From Nymphaea colorata (Eukaryota; Streptophyta; Magnoliopsida; Nymphaeales; Nymphaeaceae): a DNA stretch of 64,000 bases. Shown piece by piece: positions 46,917 through 60,834 of the stretch. Position numbers and translations under genes: made by a program. The stretch lies in the NCBI RefSeq assembly GCF_008831285.2, contig NC_045142.1, positions 749,001 through 813,000 on the forward strand, read 5' to 3'. The notes beneath the pieces were generated by a model. The model was not told the origin of the DNA. It saw only the letters and a program-made list of their open reading frames with translations, and did no database searches. Each line of letters starts with the position of its first letter. Within the stretch, counting starts at the first letter, position 1.

Positions 46917-48470
46917 TTTTTGGCTGTGTAGATGCAGGTACCATGGAGTCAATACATGACTGGTACCCTCCCTTTGTTTATTTCTTTTTACACGAGGGTC
47001 ATATTGGTGTAAGACTTCAAAGCTCGTATGCGTGTGGTTTGCTGTAATATGGAAAGAACGGCCCACCTCTTGTTGACTAGATTAGGTCCTAATGTTCATG
47101 AGCTGCATGTAACAAGTTTACAGTGTAAACAAGAGACTTCCCAACGTCTGACTTTTCTGCACCCTCTTTTCATAGACATCATCTTGTTCAGATGGATCTA
47201 TTCATGGCCGGCCGTCAGAGAGAAGTGACAACCCATTTTGGAGTTTTTCATCTTTTCTCAGTTTGCAGCCTCATTCGCCACTGGGGCTGCCTTCTTTGAC
47301 TCAACAAACGAGTCAAGCTTAGACTGCCAATGCGTGCATTGACAAATAATACACACATACATATGCACATTGTTACGTGATTAGGCCAATAAATCCTACT
47401 GATTGGAGGTATAATTGGAAATATCCAGCAATAGAAAGATCGAGCTCTTTTATTTTTTTTCAAAAAAAGGGGAAGATCCTAGATCTTGCTCGGATTGCAT
47501 TTGCAGCTCAGTTCAATTTACAGGAAACTTGTTCAAGGCAGTGAAGTGAGATTAAAGATTAAGCCACAAGCAAATTGAATGTGAAGATGGGACCAATGTT
47601 GTATTGAGGATTGATTAATCTTTGGACGCCATGTTTGGTAACCAAGAAGTTAGATATCGATTTCCAGACTAGACTAAGGAAAGGCTTTTTCATTTAAATG
47701 AATTGCTTTCGAAGTTCAAGCTCAGCTTGAGGATTTTGACAAATTATGCGTATGGTTGCTGTAAGTAACAACACTCAGCTGCTAAAGAAATCCAAAACAC
47801 GGCCGCTTCTCAGTTCGTTTAGATCAGTTTGTCAACTGATGTCAAGTGAATGAGGTGCAAGAAGCAACAAAGGAAGGAACGACACAACTAATGGCCGGTC
47901 AAAGATGGTTTCGTGGGGACGCTTCTTTGATAGAAAAAATCACTGAAAAGGCCAAAAGAATCTCTCTCATCCCGTTGAGTGATAAGGTGGATTCTTTCAG
48001 AATGAAAGAAGTAAAGGATTTAAACATCCAATGTTTGTCTTTTAGTATAATTCAGTAGGTATCTTGAGCTTGGACTGTGTCAGACCACACAGAAAGTTCC
48101 ATCTCAGATGTGCTTTTCTACTCGGTAACTTGTACACCACTTACATGTGGTGAGAAGATTATCAGAAAGCAATGGAAAAGGTGCCAAGTAGAAGATCTTT
48201 GATAAAGTCTCAATATTATCATTCTGTTGTGTAAGCTTTCCCTTCATGTTGGGCTTACATGACTTTTAACGAGTTGAAAGGAAAATCCAAATCTGAACCC
48301 TTTCACTGCATCATTTTCAAGCTACAGCTTTGGTTTTCCAAAAGCTCTTTGTTACATCATTTTGAACCTAAGGTTTATGTGCTTATACCTTTTGCTTTCT
48401 GGAAAAAGAAATTAACAGAAAAACTGTCGTTTAAAAAAAAAAAAAAAAACTCAATCTGTAACTATCGGAT

Positions 48471-48956
48471 GGCAGCCGTGACCGGGGCCCACTCAGTGTG
48501 GGACCCACATGAAAGGCCCATGACCAGAACAGGCAGAGCAGGGCCCACCAGGGGACCCAGGGATGCAGAAGTGGGCCCTTCACCCACAAGGGACACCCCA
48601 AATCACGAGCGATGGAGTGAAGCCGGGTCCCACCATGAGTTATGGAAAGCAGGGCGGTGGCCCCCACCCCACCAGAAAGGAGGCAAAGAATGGAACAAAG
48701 AGCTTTTGACTCAGTCCTCTCTCCCCTTACCACCCAACGGAAGAGAACAAGAACCAGAAAGAAGGAGAGAGGCAGAGCAGAGCACCACCATTATGAATTG
48801 GAAAGGAGCAATGGAACCCACGTTAGGCAACAATCATCAAATCCTTCCATTATGGAGACCTACTTTTCGTCTCTCTTCTCCCCCTCAACCCCCACCGCCC
48901 GGCTAACAGACAATCACTCTGAAGCGACTGCTTCAGAAGTTGGTTTCCTTTGGTGA
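48471..48956. promoter_or_regulatory. GC-rich island with four GGCCCA motifs
   Basis: In an AT-rich region this stretch is GC-rich and holds GGCCCA/TGGGCC (site II-like, TCP-binding) motifs four times within about 120 bp (48,485-48,600). It ends with a stem-loop TCTGAAGC-gact-GCTTCAGA at 48,918-48,937. ORFs here overlap in several frames and look non-coding. It resembles a promoter/CpG-type region without an identified gene. Confidence 0.35.
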
Positions 48957-49634
48957 CACGTCTGTTCAGCATGAGAGAGAGAGAGAGAGAGAGAGTCGCA
49001 TCAAGATCTAAAATTTCTAAGATGATATTTGTTTAAGTTTTTCACTTGTAAAAGTCCAAGACTCTTGTTAGCACTGACCACAAATTAGAAAAGAGTAATA
49101 GATTGCATTGGTATAGTAGCTTATTATTTGTAGATACCTCCTTAAGAGTGAAGTAGACTCTTGAAGGACTTTATCGCCGGCCAAAGTCTTGAATTCGTAA
49201 CAAGCAATTGGTAAGAAAAAATATAGTTGTGTTTGATTGATTTTCCACCGTTTATTTCATGATTGGTCGCTCTCTCTCTCTCCAATATCGAACACTAAAA
49301 GGAGAATGAACACACAAATAAGACTGAACACAAAATGGAGAGATCACTCCAGGTTTCTTAAACTTTTGAACAACACCTTTCATATTGAGTAGACAAAAGT
49401 ACATATTGCCTCAGCTTCACGATTCGCTTTCTTCAAAGGCCACATTTTCAAGGCCCTGGGAGCAGCTAAATTATACCACCAACTTGGCTTATTTCATAGA
49501 TCCCCCAACTTACTCTGTACCCAAAGTCTCCGGGAAAAGAACAAATCAAAATCTGAACGCATGAACTCCAATCTGATCAAACAACAAAGCATTTTCTTCC
49601 ACTGCAAGAATACTAGAGAAGCCAGTGCCATACA

Positions 49635-52547
49635 TCAAGGCTTATCCAACCATTCACTGCTGTCGGTAATCCTACCAGAGCCTCGAGTACAACCTTTTCC
49701 AAACGAACCCATAGCAGACAGACCTTTAAAGCTGCTGCTTCCCTCACTTAAGTTCCTTGATCTTCTCAAGCTGCGGTTTCTGCACACACCATCCTTCTCT
49801 TTACCATCTGTCTTGATCTTGGCAACAGTAAGCTGTGCAATGTTGCTGCGACAAAAGGGGCATAAGGGTGCAGGCAAGCAGGTGGTCACTGGGTTTGGTT
49901 TGCTGTGGCAACAAAGAGCTAGTGTGCAGTGAGCGCACATCTGATGTCCACAGTCTTGAACCTCAATTGTGCAGACCTGCTCAAAGCAAATGCAGCAGAG
50001 CTCCAGATCGCTATCCTGCCAAAATGATGCCAATTGAAATCAACAACTCACTCAGAATGATGAGTTTGCATTGACAAATCATTGCATGGGACATGCGTTG
50101 CCAAATCTAGTCAAAATTTTGCAATTATTCAAATGAGAGAGATAGAGAGACCTCGGACATGTCATCCTCCACATAGTTGTCTGAATGATCGGGGGACTGC
50201 GATGAATAAGCTGTCCCTTTTAAGATGGTCTTCTCCCTTGCTCTGTTAGCCTCCATGAGAGCCCTCTCAAGAAGGGCTTTTGCATCTGGATTAAGCTCAC
50301 TGATGAACTTCAAGGGTGAAGGCCAAACTAGTGGTTCTGCAGAGGTAGGGTTAAGCAGTGCTGCACATGCCCCACGGTTATGCTTCAATGCAACTGCATA
50401 TGGTATTCTCCTGCAAATGAAAATTTAATTTCATCCTTCAAACTCCTGTTCTCAATATAATATATATGAATGTCATAAAAAATCAGCCAGATGATAGAGT
50501 AGGGGAATTCTCACTACATGGATTGTGTCAACCAAGTAGCGTTCCTATTTGACTTGGAACAACTTTCAGAAGTTTCAGAGGTGTGTGAAGAAGGTGCACA
50601 TGCATGTATGCACACGCACAAGACCAATTTAGTATGCTGGCACTGCATGCTACATTGCTATAAGTATGAGTATGCTTCATATCCTGCTCAATGGTGCTTG
50701 ATGCAATCCATTGGCAGCAGTAATGCCCTTTATAGCGCATATGGAATCGAAGCAAATCTTGAACAACCACCAAAAGCAAGTAATTTTCCGTTTGCATCTT
50801 TGGGTATGCTAGTGCTTCTTTCCTCACTCATAAAATCTACAAAACAAGCCACTAGAAGAAAAAATCCTCACCAGCATTCACCAGTTTCTTTTTCTTTTTC
50901 TTGTGAAAGTAATCAATAATTTACTACCACAGACCGGATAGTGTGCAGTTGTAATCTTGGCCTGTAATACTAAGGCCCAAGTTAGCAAGTTTGCCTGCAT
51001 CTTTAAACAGAAAGAATTGCAGAACAAGCTACGTCCTTGAAGACTACACCATCATAAATGACTACGCGCATCATAGCCACTCATCAAAGGTCAAGTTAAG
51101 ACTCCCATAAATGTGTTTGGGTATGGAACCCTTTATGCAGCAATGGTGAAAGGGCCTGAAATTGTTCATGAAATAGAGATACAGAACCAAAAATATTCAG
51201 AGACAAAGAAACCCCAGAACGACTTACCCAGAAGAATCTCGCTGAAGACGATCGGCGCCCCAAGCAAGCAGCTCACGGATGCAGTCCAAGGACCCTCCTC
51301 TGGCAGCCAAATGCAAGGGAGTGCTCCCTGGTTCACTGCAAACAGAAACTTCAGGCTCGAGAAGACAAACAAACTACAGAAAAACGGCACTTGATTTCCC
51401 AATAGATTCAGTAACTTACCCGTTTCCCCCGGTGGACGCACAAACAAGGCCCCCATTATCCAATAGAATATGCACACATTCAGGCCTGCCTGCCCGAGCA
51501 GCTAAATGCAACGGTGTGGCTCCACTTCCATCTCTAACATTAACAAATCTTGCGAATCCCCTGCACAGCAGACAACCCCATAGACTAATCAGAAAAGGCA
51601 CATAAGTATCAAGTGGTTAATTATTAGACCAATCCATACAGATCTTCATGTAAACAATGCTCGAAAGAGACAATCCAGACACCAACCAAGAATCTGCAAT
51701 GGGGGTGGAATGAGCGGCTGAAAGAATGGCCTGTAAGCAATCGGCGTGTCCATAATATGCAGCATAGTGCAAGCATGTTCTTCCGCGTGAAGAATCAAAC
51801 TTCAAGATCTAAAGAAAGCAACCAGACAAAAGGTAATCAAATGTTAATTATTGCTTGATCGTAAGCACTCACCATCGAATCATCTAGCACATAAGTGATT
51901 ACAAAGTTGCAGTAAACTCACATACATTTGCACCAGCTTGCAGTAACTTCTGCACACAAGAGATCTTCCCCTTCATTGCTGCCAACATCAGTGGAGTCTG
52001 AACCATTTCCGCGAAACAAATCAAGCTACGGAAGTACTATCAATCATAAACGCATCTTATGAAAAAAACATCAAACTACAAAAATAAGCACCAACTCCGA
52101 ACCTGCTTATGACGATTCAACAAGTCAGGGTGAACCGATCGATCCAACAACCAAGTAAGAACCTGAAAAATAAAAGTAAGCATCAGTAAAGATGATTGCA
52201 ATCCATTCCCCCAATCACCAATATCAGGCTACAACCAACAAAACTCAAAATTTCCCCCCATCCAAGTGTCCCAGAAAAAGACAGCCAGATCAAAACCAGG
52301 AGATACGATGCCACCAACCCAAAACATCCATGCAATCAAAACCAAAAAGAGAGAGAGAATCATCTACCTCGATCTGACCATTGGCAGAAGCGATATGCAA
52401 CGCGGAGAGCCTGTCATAAGGGGTGGTCTGATGCAGCAGCCAGGGCTGGGCGTCCAACAAGGCCGCCACCATCTCCAAATCACCTTCTTCCACTGCACTC
52501 AGCAAGCCATGTTCATGGCTCACCCCGCAACTCATTCCCTGACCCAT
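49635..52547 (-). CDS. XBAT31: Ankyrin-repeat RING E3 ubiquitin ligase, XB3/XBAT31 type, 440 aa, 8 exons
   Basis: Exons on the minus strand: 52547-52368, 52162-52103, 51997-51926, 51808-51687, 51560-51420, 51335-51228, 50410-50152, 50015-49635; all GT-AG and in frame. The N-terminus MGQGMSCG has Gly2 and Cys7, a myristoylation/palmitoylation-type signal as in rice XB3. Ankyrin repeats fill about residues 45-275 (DRLSALHIASANGQIEV, TPLMLAAMKGKISCVQKLL, TCLHYAAYYGHADCLQ, GATPLHLAARAGRPECV, GSTPLHLAARGGSLDCI). The conserved linker PLVWPSPLKFISELNP leads to a C3HC4 RING at 321-369 (C321, C324, C336, H338, C341, C344, C366, C369; core VQDCGHQMCAHCTLALCC). The tail RSLRRSRNLSEGSSSFKGL is also family-typical. 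The protein ubiquitinates partners bound by its ankyrin domain at the plasma membrane; XB3 supports XA21 immunity and XBAT members act in hormone and root pathways. Orthology to XBAT31 rather than a sister is inferred. Confidence 0.93.
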
Positions 52548-53110
52548 ATCTCTCTCTCTCTCTCCCTCTTTCTCTCTCTCTCTGCCCTCTCCTATTCTCT
52601 CTATCTCTCTCTCCCTCCCTCCTTAAACTCCCATTAACCAACAAAGAGCACCACCCTCCCTCTCAGTTTCCCCCTGGACTGAGTACCCCAGAGAGGGGTA
52701 AAGAGAGAGAGGAAGAGAGAGAAACAGGAGAGAGAAGAAAAAAACGTTGGGGGCAGAGAGAAGAGAGAGAGAGAGAGAGGGTGGCGCCCCCAACCAAGAG
52801 CAATGACCGTGCTGTGAATCGTGGGGAGAGTTTAAGTTCTGGTGTAGAGAGAAGGGTGGGAAAGGAAGGAAGGAGGCGAGGGAGGTGAGACTGCCCGGCG
52901 TTGCTGACCGGCGGGACCGCGTTAGCCACGGGCAGGCGGCCCACCTGCCCCCCCCCCCCGGGCAGCCTCTGCGGATATTTGCCCGTCCTTTTAGATTCTG
53001 CCCCCCGTCTGCTCTCTATCCTCTTTTTCTCTCTCTAGAGACTCGGATTCGGACAGCAGCGAAACACGGGCCGACGACGGAGGGAGAGAAGAGAACTACT
53101 CATTGGTTTT
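52548..53110 (-). promoter_or_regulatory. Leader and promoter region of the XBAT31-type gene
   Basis: Upstream of the minus-strand ATG is a dense block of (CT)n/(GA)n tracts (52,550-52,780), followed by GC-rich sequence to about 53,110. Such tracts are common in plant leaders and core promoters. Several overlapping ORFs on both strands are low-complexity and were not called. Confidence 0.5.
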
Positions 53111-56100
53111 CCTAAAATTCTTTTGATATTGACCGTTGGATTCCCGCAGAGAGGGTCTCCTAGCCGTCGATTATCAAGGGAGGTACGGTGTGGGGCCCCG
53201 TCTGTACCTTGGCTTGTTCGGAAGTTGTAGTGTGGGGTCAAGTCAAACATTTCGATGGTCGAAAATGGACCTCCGTTTTCCGACTGAAGGAAGGTGCGGT
53301 GCGGGTGCCGACGCCGAGGGTGGTTTAGTTTACCTGAATCCACGATGACCAAGATGCCCTTGCTTTCCGAGAGCCGGACGGAAGAAGGCTTCGTCAAAGG
53401 AATGCGTCGTCTGGCTCAGTCCGGACCCAGGACGATCTGACCCCGTCAAAAGGTTAGCATCCTCGTTTCAATGGTTTTTAAATTTATTAAATGTTCGCGA
53501 GTTGATTTTAAAATGAAAAAATGAAACATGATTTTATGTGTTTTAATGTGTATCATCTATAAGCAATTGGAACCGTTATATAAAAGTGCCCCACAAGGAT
53601 TCGAAGGCTCGACCTCAAAGAAGAAAGATTAAGGAGGCTAAGTGGTATCAGTCTTTTATCGAATTAGCTCTAGATCATGCCCTACTAACTTGCCAAGTTA
53701 TCGATTTTGACTGGGCTTTATTTTCCCGATAGATTTATGCACTGGGCTTTATTTTCCCGATACCGGAGATACATTAGGTTAATGCCTACATCAAAGGTTT
53801 TATTATATGAATTCAAAATTATATTATAATTACATGGAACTTTCACATCAAACCAGACCCATCAACCAAAAAATCCTCTCTCTGTCATTAGATCTATGTG
53901 GTTCCAGTCGACCCAACTCCGCTGATGACCTTAGCCAACTCGGTTAAGTCTTCCTCAAGTCAAGTCATGAAAACGAACCCAGAAATTTTGGGTCTTCCTC
54001 AATTCCAGAAACAAACAAGCCGTCGAAACCGCAACCCCCCTAAAACACTAGCGTTGAGTTTGCGTATTGGGCACGACCAAGTTCATGAAATCAAAAAATT
54101 GTTCCGTCTCAGAACCCAACTTTTTTCTTGCCCTCACGAGAACAGTAAATTTCTCAAACTTGACGGTGCTTTTTGCTTGTCAGATATTTTTTTTGGGAGG
54201 TCAATGCATTCTTTGGTCATCTAAATTCAATTCTTTTTTTTTTGTTAACGATTAAACTCATCGTGGCCCTTGAGATCCGGTCCGTACATTTGAATTTCCG
54301 GGCGAATGACTAAAGACATTAATAAAGAAGAATTGAAGAGCCTCATTGATTAGTACTGCAGGCAAAGCATCGCATTCATTTGGTGGGCTTTACTACTTTT
54401 TTTGTCAAATTTAATATCTTGTGCCCATACCTCTCCCTCTTGAGAGAGCGATAAGTTTCACCGGTTAAATCGCTATAATCATAACAAATTTGTCACTTCA
54501 GGGGCTCTTTTCCTTAGTTTTTAATACATCATATGAAAATATTTTTTGGCACACACATGTGGAAGGATTCAAATATATCATATGCCTCATTATGTTTCGG
54601 GTGAATGAGGTGTTAAAAATCTGTTGCTAAAAATAACATAAACTCTTATGAACTGCTCCTATAATTTACTAATTTTTTGTGAGTGTGCTTATAAATGAAC
54701 CAGTTTGAATGATAAAAGACTTTTTTCTTTTTAATGTGTTCAATACGGTAGTTGTTTTTCCAACACATGGGCTCTTGTTTCATTTAATAGGAGCTGCTGG
54801 AATGGAGTTAGACATACCAAGTTAGATATAGTTATTGCTAAAAGATCTAAACATAAACTAAACCCATTTAAGAGAGATCGAAGGTTTTAAAAAGTAAACG
54901 CTTCTCAAAGCATATTCCACAAATAGAGTACCTTTAAAACATCTCTGAATCTTTTATATATATTGTATAGATGATGGTCAACAAGGGGAAAAAATCCATC
55001 AAACAGGATATGTCTATTTCAAGATATCATAATTAAGTTTATAATTGTTTATTATTTTTGATATCTGATCTTCTCTCTGCAGATAACTCCATAGGTGAAA
55101 AAACAAAATAGTTGTTCATGGCACTGCTTGAGCACAGGAACAAGACTGCAGAAAGTGGAGAAAAAGACACGATGGCGTTCAGAATGGCACTCGAGTTGAT
55201 CAGATCTTGTGCTCCATCTCAGATTCTGGATCCATGTCTCGTGATCCTGACCTTCTTTCTCTCTCTACAATTTGCAAGACTTTCTCGTGTGAAACAGCAA
55301 CCAACTTTTTCATAGACTAAAGGATGACAAATTCTTTTGATAAACCAAAAAAAAAAATGATAAAAAATTTGTCATGGTGGAAAATTTCTAGCCATGTTTG
55401 ACGGTGCTTTTTGAGAATTGATACCTACAAGGAGTAAAGGCATTTTTGTAGGGGGGGGGGGAAAGTCTCTAAAGTTGTGCAGTCAACTTCATGAAACTTT
55501 AGGACATATACTTTGCTTATCAATTCATAGTGTCAACTTTGCCAAAATGCAGGACACATACTTTGCTTATCAACAAATCTTATTCTCTGGCGATTCATCT
55601 CCATCTTGATCCTAAAGTCTCATGCTTATTCCTACAATGATAAATTTGTTACTAGTTTATCGAAATTTACTTAGCATAAATTGGAAGAAAATTTGTAATT
55701 ATGTCTTGGCAACAGATGAAACTGTTAGTTATTAAGTTCACATATCCGCATAACTTGGCATAATATATGGCTTTACTTGATAAATTTGTGGCCTTAATGA
55801 TCACAACCACTCACAATGCATGTAAATTGGACTAATCCCATAAAAAGTCTCTCTATGCACTAATCCCATAACAGGTAATCATGTTTGGCAGATTGGACTC
55901 TTGCTTCTTTCAACATGAACACTTTAAAGTAATTAATCGCGTAAATCTTCTGTGAATCCACAAACAAAAACCCATTTTTATTTAAATATTTTTGTGGTAT
56001 TTTTGGTTTTTTTTTTTCTTGCACAAATATGATTGATCCATCTTTGGGGTTTAAATTTTTACCGGTCCATCTTGATCACCATGATTGATCAACTGCAGGT

Positions 56101-58445
56101 ATCTTTCCTCGGCATGGCGGAGTTTCTGAAAGTTTTAAATGCTCAATTATTTGTACCCCACAATAGTTATCACAAAGGGGAAAGTCTGACTTTTAATGAG
56201 CGGAACTTTATATCTTGGTGGGGCATGTGTACCATACACGATACAATGCATGTATGGGAGGACACAGGGCAAACAAAATTTTACCTTTCTCAATTCAAGA
56301 GGAAGAAGCACTAGAAAATCTAAGTAGAAAAATAGAAATTAAATATGATATTCTTTTCTTTTTCTATGATGTGAAGATGAAGAAGTTCAATCTTCTTTTA
56401 TGTCAATAATTGCTGCCTCCACATTTAGCACACCAACCAAAGCTTGACTGTGGAACATTCACACTGCTGCCACCGATTCAGAAAGTCCAGTAGAAACACT
56501 TATTCAAAACAAAATACGATAAATCAAATTGGAAGAAAATATCATATTTTATCTGTTTGATGCACGCAGAAAAGGAGGAACATCTCAAATGGGTAATGAC
56601 TAATGTGTTTGATCAGAGTTGGAAGATCTTAAGATTGCAAGTTGGGGATTAATTTGCCGAATGTTTTAATATGGATTACGAACGTTTAGAGGATGTCAAG
56701 TCTTTTTTTTTTTGTCATGCTTTGTTGGGGATGACATGATGATTTTATTTGTAAAGCTACGGAAAAAGGTTTCTTGGGATATTATTGAATATGTGTTCTA
56801 CTTAGTTACAGTTGGATTCTCGCCCACATGCCATGCATGCGATGCGTTTAAAAAAGGAATAAAGGGAAAACAGTATTCTTAAGCCAACATGACTCCGAAT
56901 TGGATCCACACTTTCGATGGTCAGGATTCACGTGCATGTCAACTTTTTCTTGATGATCATATTATTGTTCCCTCTCTTTCTTATATATATATATATAAAG
57001 AATTTAGATTAGAATGGGTGGAATCCATGCCCTTCAAACACGCCTTTAGTAATTTGATTTCTCAAGCAACATACTCCTCTCCAACAATGGACTAATTTAC
57101 AAAGGTCATGAGTGGAACTCATTTTTTTTTTATCACAATTGCTTTAAAGATTTTAATAATTAAATGCCCCAATTTGCGAAGTGGGTGGGGATAGCATTCC
57201 CATGCACGGAAGCATAAGGGGATAAGAGGTTAAGTGAAGATGAAATACTCTTTTGTTCACCCAAAATATCTCGATTTACAACAAATATAAGTCTGTAGCC
57301 ATATCCTACTAAAGGAAGGTTTTTCTTGTTGAAATAACGATGTTTTTTCTATTTTATAGTTTTAAAATTTCATATGCATTTATATGGCAGAATTCCCATC
57401 AATCTCATTTTAAAATTCATTTTTCCATGTCACTCCTTCCTCTCTCTCACCAAGTTTTTCTTACTCTGTGTTTTTCATCATTTTTAAAACTATCTTATCT
57501 GCTTTAAAACTGGAAATCAAAAGAGAGTTGCGAATACGGATATTGCTCATCATATACATGTAACTAAATCGGTTGGCAAGCGACAAAAAGATCTTATCAT
57601 ATTATTTTGAAATTAAATCTACAAAAAATAAGAATTAAGAATAAATATTAAAAAATGACAAACTAATGAATAGTGTGGACGTGTAGAGAGTAGGTAGGAG
57701 AAGTGTTGTAAACTGGATGATGCGGCTGAGTTCTGGGGGCAGACGCGGCGAGAGCAGGGTCTTGTTTCAATCTCTGCATCTCTACAGTCACTTTTCGGGG
57801 ATGCAGAAAAAGCAACTGCACCTAAAATCTATCACCTCTATAATGGAACCGATTTCCTCTGTAGGCCGCTTGAGATCATTTCCGAAATGATCAAAATATC
57901 TTTACTTGATAAATGTAAAACCTTTTTTAATAAAGACAAAAAATGAAATATAAAAAAGATTTATTTTAACAAGGGAAAAAATAAAATATAAAAAAAAATT
58001 ACCCTACAAAATTATCAAAACACTTTCTTTTTTGGGGGGAAAGGTGGAAACATGCCCTTCCAGTGTAAATGGGACCTACCTTTGTTTCGATTTGGTTCGT
58101 GTTGATATCGCTTTTCAAAATTCAAAATTATTCAAATTCTTTGACGCGCGGATTAATAAAGTAACATTTTAATAAGTAACATATATTTGCCTGCCAATGA
58201 AGAAATGAAAGACCTTAACGACATTTTACATTGTTAGTTTGGAGAGGCAAGAGGGCTTCATAAAAGTAACAATGCACTTTTTGGAACTTTCAAACATGCA
58301 TTTCCTGTTATCAGGCACCCTTTAAGAGAGGCTGAGGCTTGGCAACAATAACACTAACATAATGCTTCGTCATTTTATTTCAATTCATGAAACGTTAAAA
58401 CATAATGTTCGATGAATTTGCCTCAACCTTTGAAACATCTGTGAA

Positions 58446-58607
58446 GGGTTTGTTTGACAATAGTGATAAAATATTATTTCATGTATTTACCTTAATAATT
58501 GGGACATGTTCATAAAATATTTTAAAAAGTATACCATAAATCTACTTTAATTCTTATAGCAGATACATACAATAGTAGCATCCTATTATTAATGCCAAAC
58601 AACCCCT
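58446..58607. mobile_element. Small MITE with GGGTTTGTTTG-type termini
   Basis: gggtttgtttgacaatagtg at the left and the inverse of ggggttgtttggcattaata at the right bound 162 bp of AT-rich DNA, as in many hAT-like plant MITEs. Confidence 0.5.
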
Positions 58608-60787
58608 CAAAGGACAATATATGTGGACACACTTCACAGTTCACACCAACATTGATAGCATCCCTCCCAGTCAATGGTAAATAACGAGGTATCTAACGTG
58701 TATTTCTGCGGTTAAATGAAAGAAATCAAAACCTTAGCATATTTTTTTTATCCCATCAAAACAGGCGTCTTTTTGTAAACATTTCTTTTGTTGAGATTCT
58801 TGAGAATAGGTGTTGGTTCATTTCAAACACACACACATATATATATATATATATTAGTGGCATGAATTTGGCCCCAATACGAGTCTTTGATGCACAACCT
58901 TTTTTGGTCAATAGCAACCGCACGCCAAACTGGATCTTGGTGTCAATATGCATCACATTTTTCACTCATTTTGTTGTTTTCATCCATTTGTGAATCAATA
59001 TATGGTCAAAGAGTTGATAGATATCAACATTACCTACAGTCCCATACAACCGGCAAAGTTGGAACAGCTAAGATTCTTCTTCTTTCCCCATTTTTCTTCA
59101 AACAAAACAAAATTTCACTACTGATTTACCTGAGGGATTAGACATATCATAAAAATCCAAACACTTCTTTGTTGCTACCTCAACTCATTTACACATTTAA
59201 GTTTTCAAGGTGGCATTACTACTTTTCCCCAAGCCTAATATATATATATATATGCTTTTTTAACATGTCCGACATGTGGTTTTAAAAGGGGCGCCCAATA
59301 TAAGTAGTAGGCGACGGCTGCCAACCTCCACATCACCTTTGTTGAATGAAATAATTAATTAGTATTTAAAGGTAGAAGATATGCTTTGATTTTTTTTTAC
59401 CAGAAGGACGTGGTAAAGGAGAACAGCGTGTTATAATTTAAAATATGTTCTTGACCAATTACTTAGCAGTTCATGCTTTGAAATTCAAACGCTTCCTTTC
59501 CTTTCTGGCTGGTAATTGTCATTAGGAGATATTTTGTTGCTGCTTGGCTTCTTTTTCCACCTAACCCTTGACTTGGAAGGCCAATTAGCCACCATTAGAA
59601 AATTCGAGGAATGTTCCCACATCTTTTCTAAATACTCGTTTTACAAAATGATAATTAAGAGGAGGAGTTTGCCTCGCCTTCATTGTCTTATATGAATGTT
59701 GGTCTATGTTCAATTGAGGGTTAAGATGAAAGATGACCAAGTTTGTGAATTCACGGCTGCTTGTTTATTTTTCCTTCCACTATATAATAAAGGGTTCACA
59801 AAAGTGAAATCTTCTTAGAAAACTAAGGTCGAATTGGATCTGCAAACGAGAATTTCCAAAGAAAATTTGAGCTGATCTTTGAATCAATTTGATTTTAAAT
59901 CTCTGTTGGTTGTCCTGAACCTGACCTCTGATGTATTTAGCTGTCTCCGGATCCGACCCTTTTATGTTCCCCACCGACTTTAAGCTCCCTAGCATATGCA
60001 GACAATGAACTTTTTGGTCTCTGGTGACGTCTTTTCAACTGGGTAACATTCACAAGTTTTATAAAAGGCAAAGGAACATGTTGTAACCATTTCATGCACT
60101 AATATTTCCTAAAAATTGAAACCGATTCATAAAATACTTTAACAAGTTACAACTTGTTCTCATTGCCTAAAAGTTCTTGGGTGTATACTTTTGATCCCAA
60201 GTTATACATTAGTGGCAGAACTGCATGTGGGCTTGTGTGGTCATTTGCCCACACGATCATACAAAATTGGTTTGTTTGCATATTGGTGCGTCCAGCCATT
60301 TTACTATTTTATACATTAACCATTTTAATTTGTATTAATTTGAAGGGTCTAACATATTTTCAAAAGCCTACTATATATTAATGCCCTTCGTTTAAAATTT
60401 TTTGGCTTCACTAACCATTAGAGAGTGATGCTCATGGCAATTAAATGGCGACGGCTACAGCGCTACGTCAACCCCTTTTGATTCTATAAAGTTGTGTCGC
60501 CGTCTCCAAGTCCGGCTCGCAAACACGGCATCATAATATCATTCATGTGAAGGCTTTAATACATCGATCAAAAAACACAGTTGCTTCTTTCAAGTAGTTA
60601 AGTGACTCCCTCACTGATAATGGGGAGCTCATCAACTTGGCCATGTTTCATGTGACTCAAAAGAAGAACTTTCGTGGGATACTGTAAGTCTGTAACTGAT
60701 GAAAGTAACTCTTTCTTTATTTTGGTTAAACATGGCTGTTTTCCACATGAAGTTATGGGAATATCTAGAGCATATTGTCCGTGAGTC

Positions 60788-60790
60788 TGA

Positions 60791-60834
<44 letters not shown>
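60788..60834. repeat. (CT)n(TA)n microsatellite
   Basis: CT run followed by TA run in gene-free DNA. Confidence 0.9.

Larger units (their letters stand above)
42202..49634. other. Large intergenic region
   Basis: Contains the 43.85-kb MITE, a TA microsatellite and the GC-rich island. Minus-strand ORFs at 45,341-45,768 encode hydrophobic stretches in different frames and match no family I know. No complete gene was found. Confidence 0.5.

Noticed and set aside
48259..48956. 215-codon and 104-codon plus-strand ORFs
   Set aside because: Composition of a GC-rich island; ORFs overlap in several frames and show no domain.
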